Source of the DNA: an uncultured bacterium
Lineage (GTDB): Bacteria > Bacillota > Clostridia > Lachnospirales > Lachnospiraceae
NCBI GenBank assembly: GCA_905214875.1
Contig: CAJMNR010000007.1
Location: forward strand, 36,439-100,438
DNA length: 64,000 bases
Direction: 5' to 3'
Both the position numbers and the translations under genes were made by a program. Of this stretch, positions 63,173-64,000 are shown piece by piece; the stretch's first letter is position 1; every line of letters begins with the position of its first letter. The notes beneath the pieces were generated by a model. The model ran no database searches. It had not been told where the DNA came from and saw only the letters and a program-made list of their open reading frames with translations.

Positions 63173-64000
63173 ATGACGTTTTTAAATGACTTACTACAGA
63201 ATACGAATGATTTCCTTTATGGGTACATTTTGATTGCCTTACTTGTTGGTGTTGGAATATGGTTTACGATCCAAACAAAGTTTGTGCAGATTACAATGAT
63301 TCCAGAAGCATTTCGTACTCTGACAGAAAAGAAATCAGATAAGAAAGGTGTCTCGTCTTTTCAAGCCCTTATGATATCTACTGCATCGAGAGTTGGTACT
63401 GGAAACATTGCAGGTGTAGCAACCGCATTAGCAGCAGGTGGCCCAGGTGCAATCTTTTGGATGTGGTTACTTGCAATTATCGGAAGTGCATCAGCATTCG
63501 TAGAGAGTACGCTGGCACAGGTGTATAAACAGAAAGATGGAAAGGCGTTCCGTGGTGGACCAGCCTATTATATTCAAAAAGCATTGGGACAACGTTGGTT
63601 AGGCATTATTTTTGCCGTGTTACTTATCCTTTGTTTTGCTTTTGGATTTAATGCACTTCAAGCATATAATGTTAGTTCAGCAGTTGAGTACTATGTATCT
63701 GGTGAACAGGCAAAACAAATCCTTGGTTTAGTTATGGGAATTTTATTAGCCCTTGCTACCGCTTATACGATCTTTGGAGGAATTCAAAGAATTGGCTTTA
63801 TTACATCTGTAATAGTTCCTATTATGGCACTTTTATATATTTTCCTAGGAGTATTTATCACATTCCGTAATATTCATATGATTCCTACGATTTTTGGAGA
63901 AATCTTTAGACTGGCATTTGATGTTGAGTCAATCGCAGGTGGTTTTACCATCGCACGCATATTCTCCCAACCGCCGATTTCAGGCGGCAATTTCCATGTG
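63173..64000 (+). CDS. AGCS-family sodium:amino-acid symporter (partial, 3' end beyond window and odd)
   Basis: Starts at ATG 63173 about ten bases after AGGAGG. About 276 residues are visible. LYGYILIALLVGVGIWFTI, STASRVGTGNIAGVATALAA and RGGPAYYIQKALG are clear AGCS (AlsT/DagA) signatures; the family imports alanine or glycine with Na+. The last 15-16 residues (ARIFSQPPISGGNFHV) do not match: the family should approach a GxKRGLFSNEAG motif here. This may be an insertion, a frameshift or an assembly join. Confidence 0.85.
   Translation, partial: MTFLNDLLQNTNDFLYGYILIALLVGVGIWFTIQTKFVQITMIPEAFRTLTEKKSDKKGVSSFQALMISTASRVGTGNIAGVATALAAGGPGAIFWMWLLAIIGSASAFVESTLAQVYKQKDGKAFRGGPAYYIQKALGQRWLGIIFAVLLILCFAFGFNALQAYNVSSAVEYYVSGEQAKQILGLVMGILLALATAYTIFGGIQRIGFITSVIVPIMALLYIFLGVFITFRNIHMIPTIFGEIFRLAFDVESIAGGFTIARIFSQPPISGGNFHV

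Noticed and set aside
1..64000. tRNA, rRNA, prophage or complete insertion sequence
   Set aside because: None was seen: no transposase or integrase-like protein, no long terminal repeats and no tRNA-like T-arm in the gaps.

Overview
The window looks like chromosomal DNA from a low-GC, anaerobic Firmicute of the Clostridia, most like Lachnospiraceae. The grounds are AT-rich codon use, strong AGGAGG ribosome sites, an [FeFe] hydrogenase, an Mrp/Mbh-type antiporter module, an AGCS-type symporter and a flagellar-type (SigD) promoter before a chemotaxis receptor. No rRNA, tRNA, CRISPR array, phage or intact transposon was seen, and no species is named.

Layout. 1-8276 (minus): a ten-gene Mrp/Mbh-like cation/proton antiporter operon, E-F-G-DUF4040-B-C followed by four MrpD/NuoM-like subunits; the last runs off the left edge. 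8556-15054 (plus): hemC, cobA-hemD, hemB, hemA, sirC, hemL, a glutamate-to-uroporphyrinogen III/siroheme operon. It converges on a siroheme nitrite/sulfite reductase (15041-16579, minus). 16775-20186: a two-gene ABC exporter, then a membrane-anchored Asp-box protein and an aldehyde dehydrogenase. 23574-33237: a heme acquisition operon behind a near-perfect Fur box that touches a consensus promoter. It encodes a three-domain NEAT-like surface protein, an Shp-like protein, a heme ABC importer, a YgbA_NO protein, a DUF454 membrane protein and a CydDC-like ABC pair. 33365-40602: heme catalase (minus), SigD-driven chemotaxis receptor, iron-sulfur flavoprotein, TPR protein, and a divergent MFS exporter/TetR pair with two operators. 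40674-48854: a sigma-like protein without promoter-binding regions, a DMT transporter, a group-B-like [FeFe] hydrogenase, a candidate structured RNA, an ABC pair, a degenerate histidine phosphatase and a LysR regulator. 48855-49445: a non-coding block dense in hairpins, several with the same UCCC (GGGA on the other strand) loop. 49446-64000: a membrane protein, a double-Nudix protein, DegV, a ferredoxin-like protein with HypA and HypB, a creatininase-family amidohydrolase, an ABC-2 exporter, a lipoprotein, a nitroreductase relic, a GT-C-like membrane protein, a DUF606 pair, NADH oxidase and a partial AGCS symporter.

How it fits together. Tetrapyrrole genes here stop at uroporphyrinogen III and siroheme; no late heme gene (hemE/hemN/hemH type) is in the window. 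The cell appears to make siroheme and to import heme under iron control, which could supply the catalase. Catalase, a water-forming-type NADH oxidase, the siroheme reductase and the YgbA_NO gene together suggest handling of oxygen and nitrogen oxides by an anaerobe. The most unusual items are the common-loop hairpin array (48.9-49.4 kb), the structured RNA candidate at 44.8 kb, the predicted bis-methionine heme sites in the NEAT/Shp proteins, the sigma-like protein, and three genes that lack a normal start codon where one is expected.
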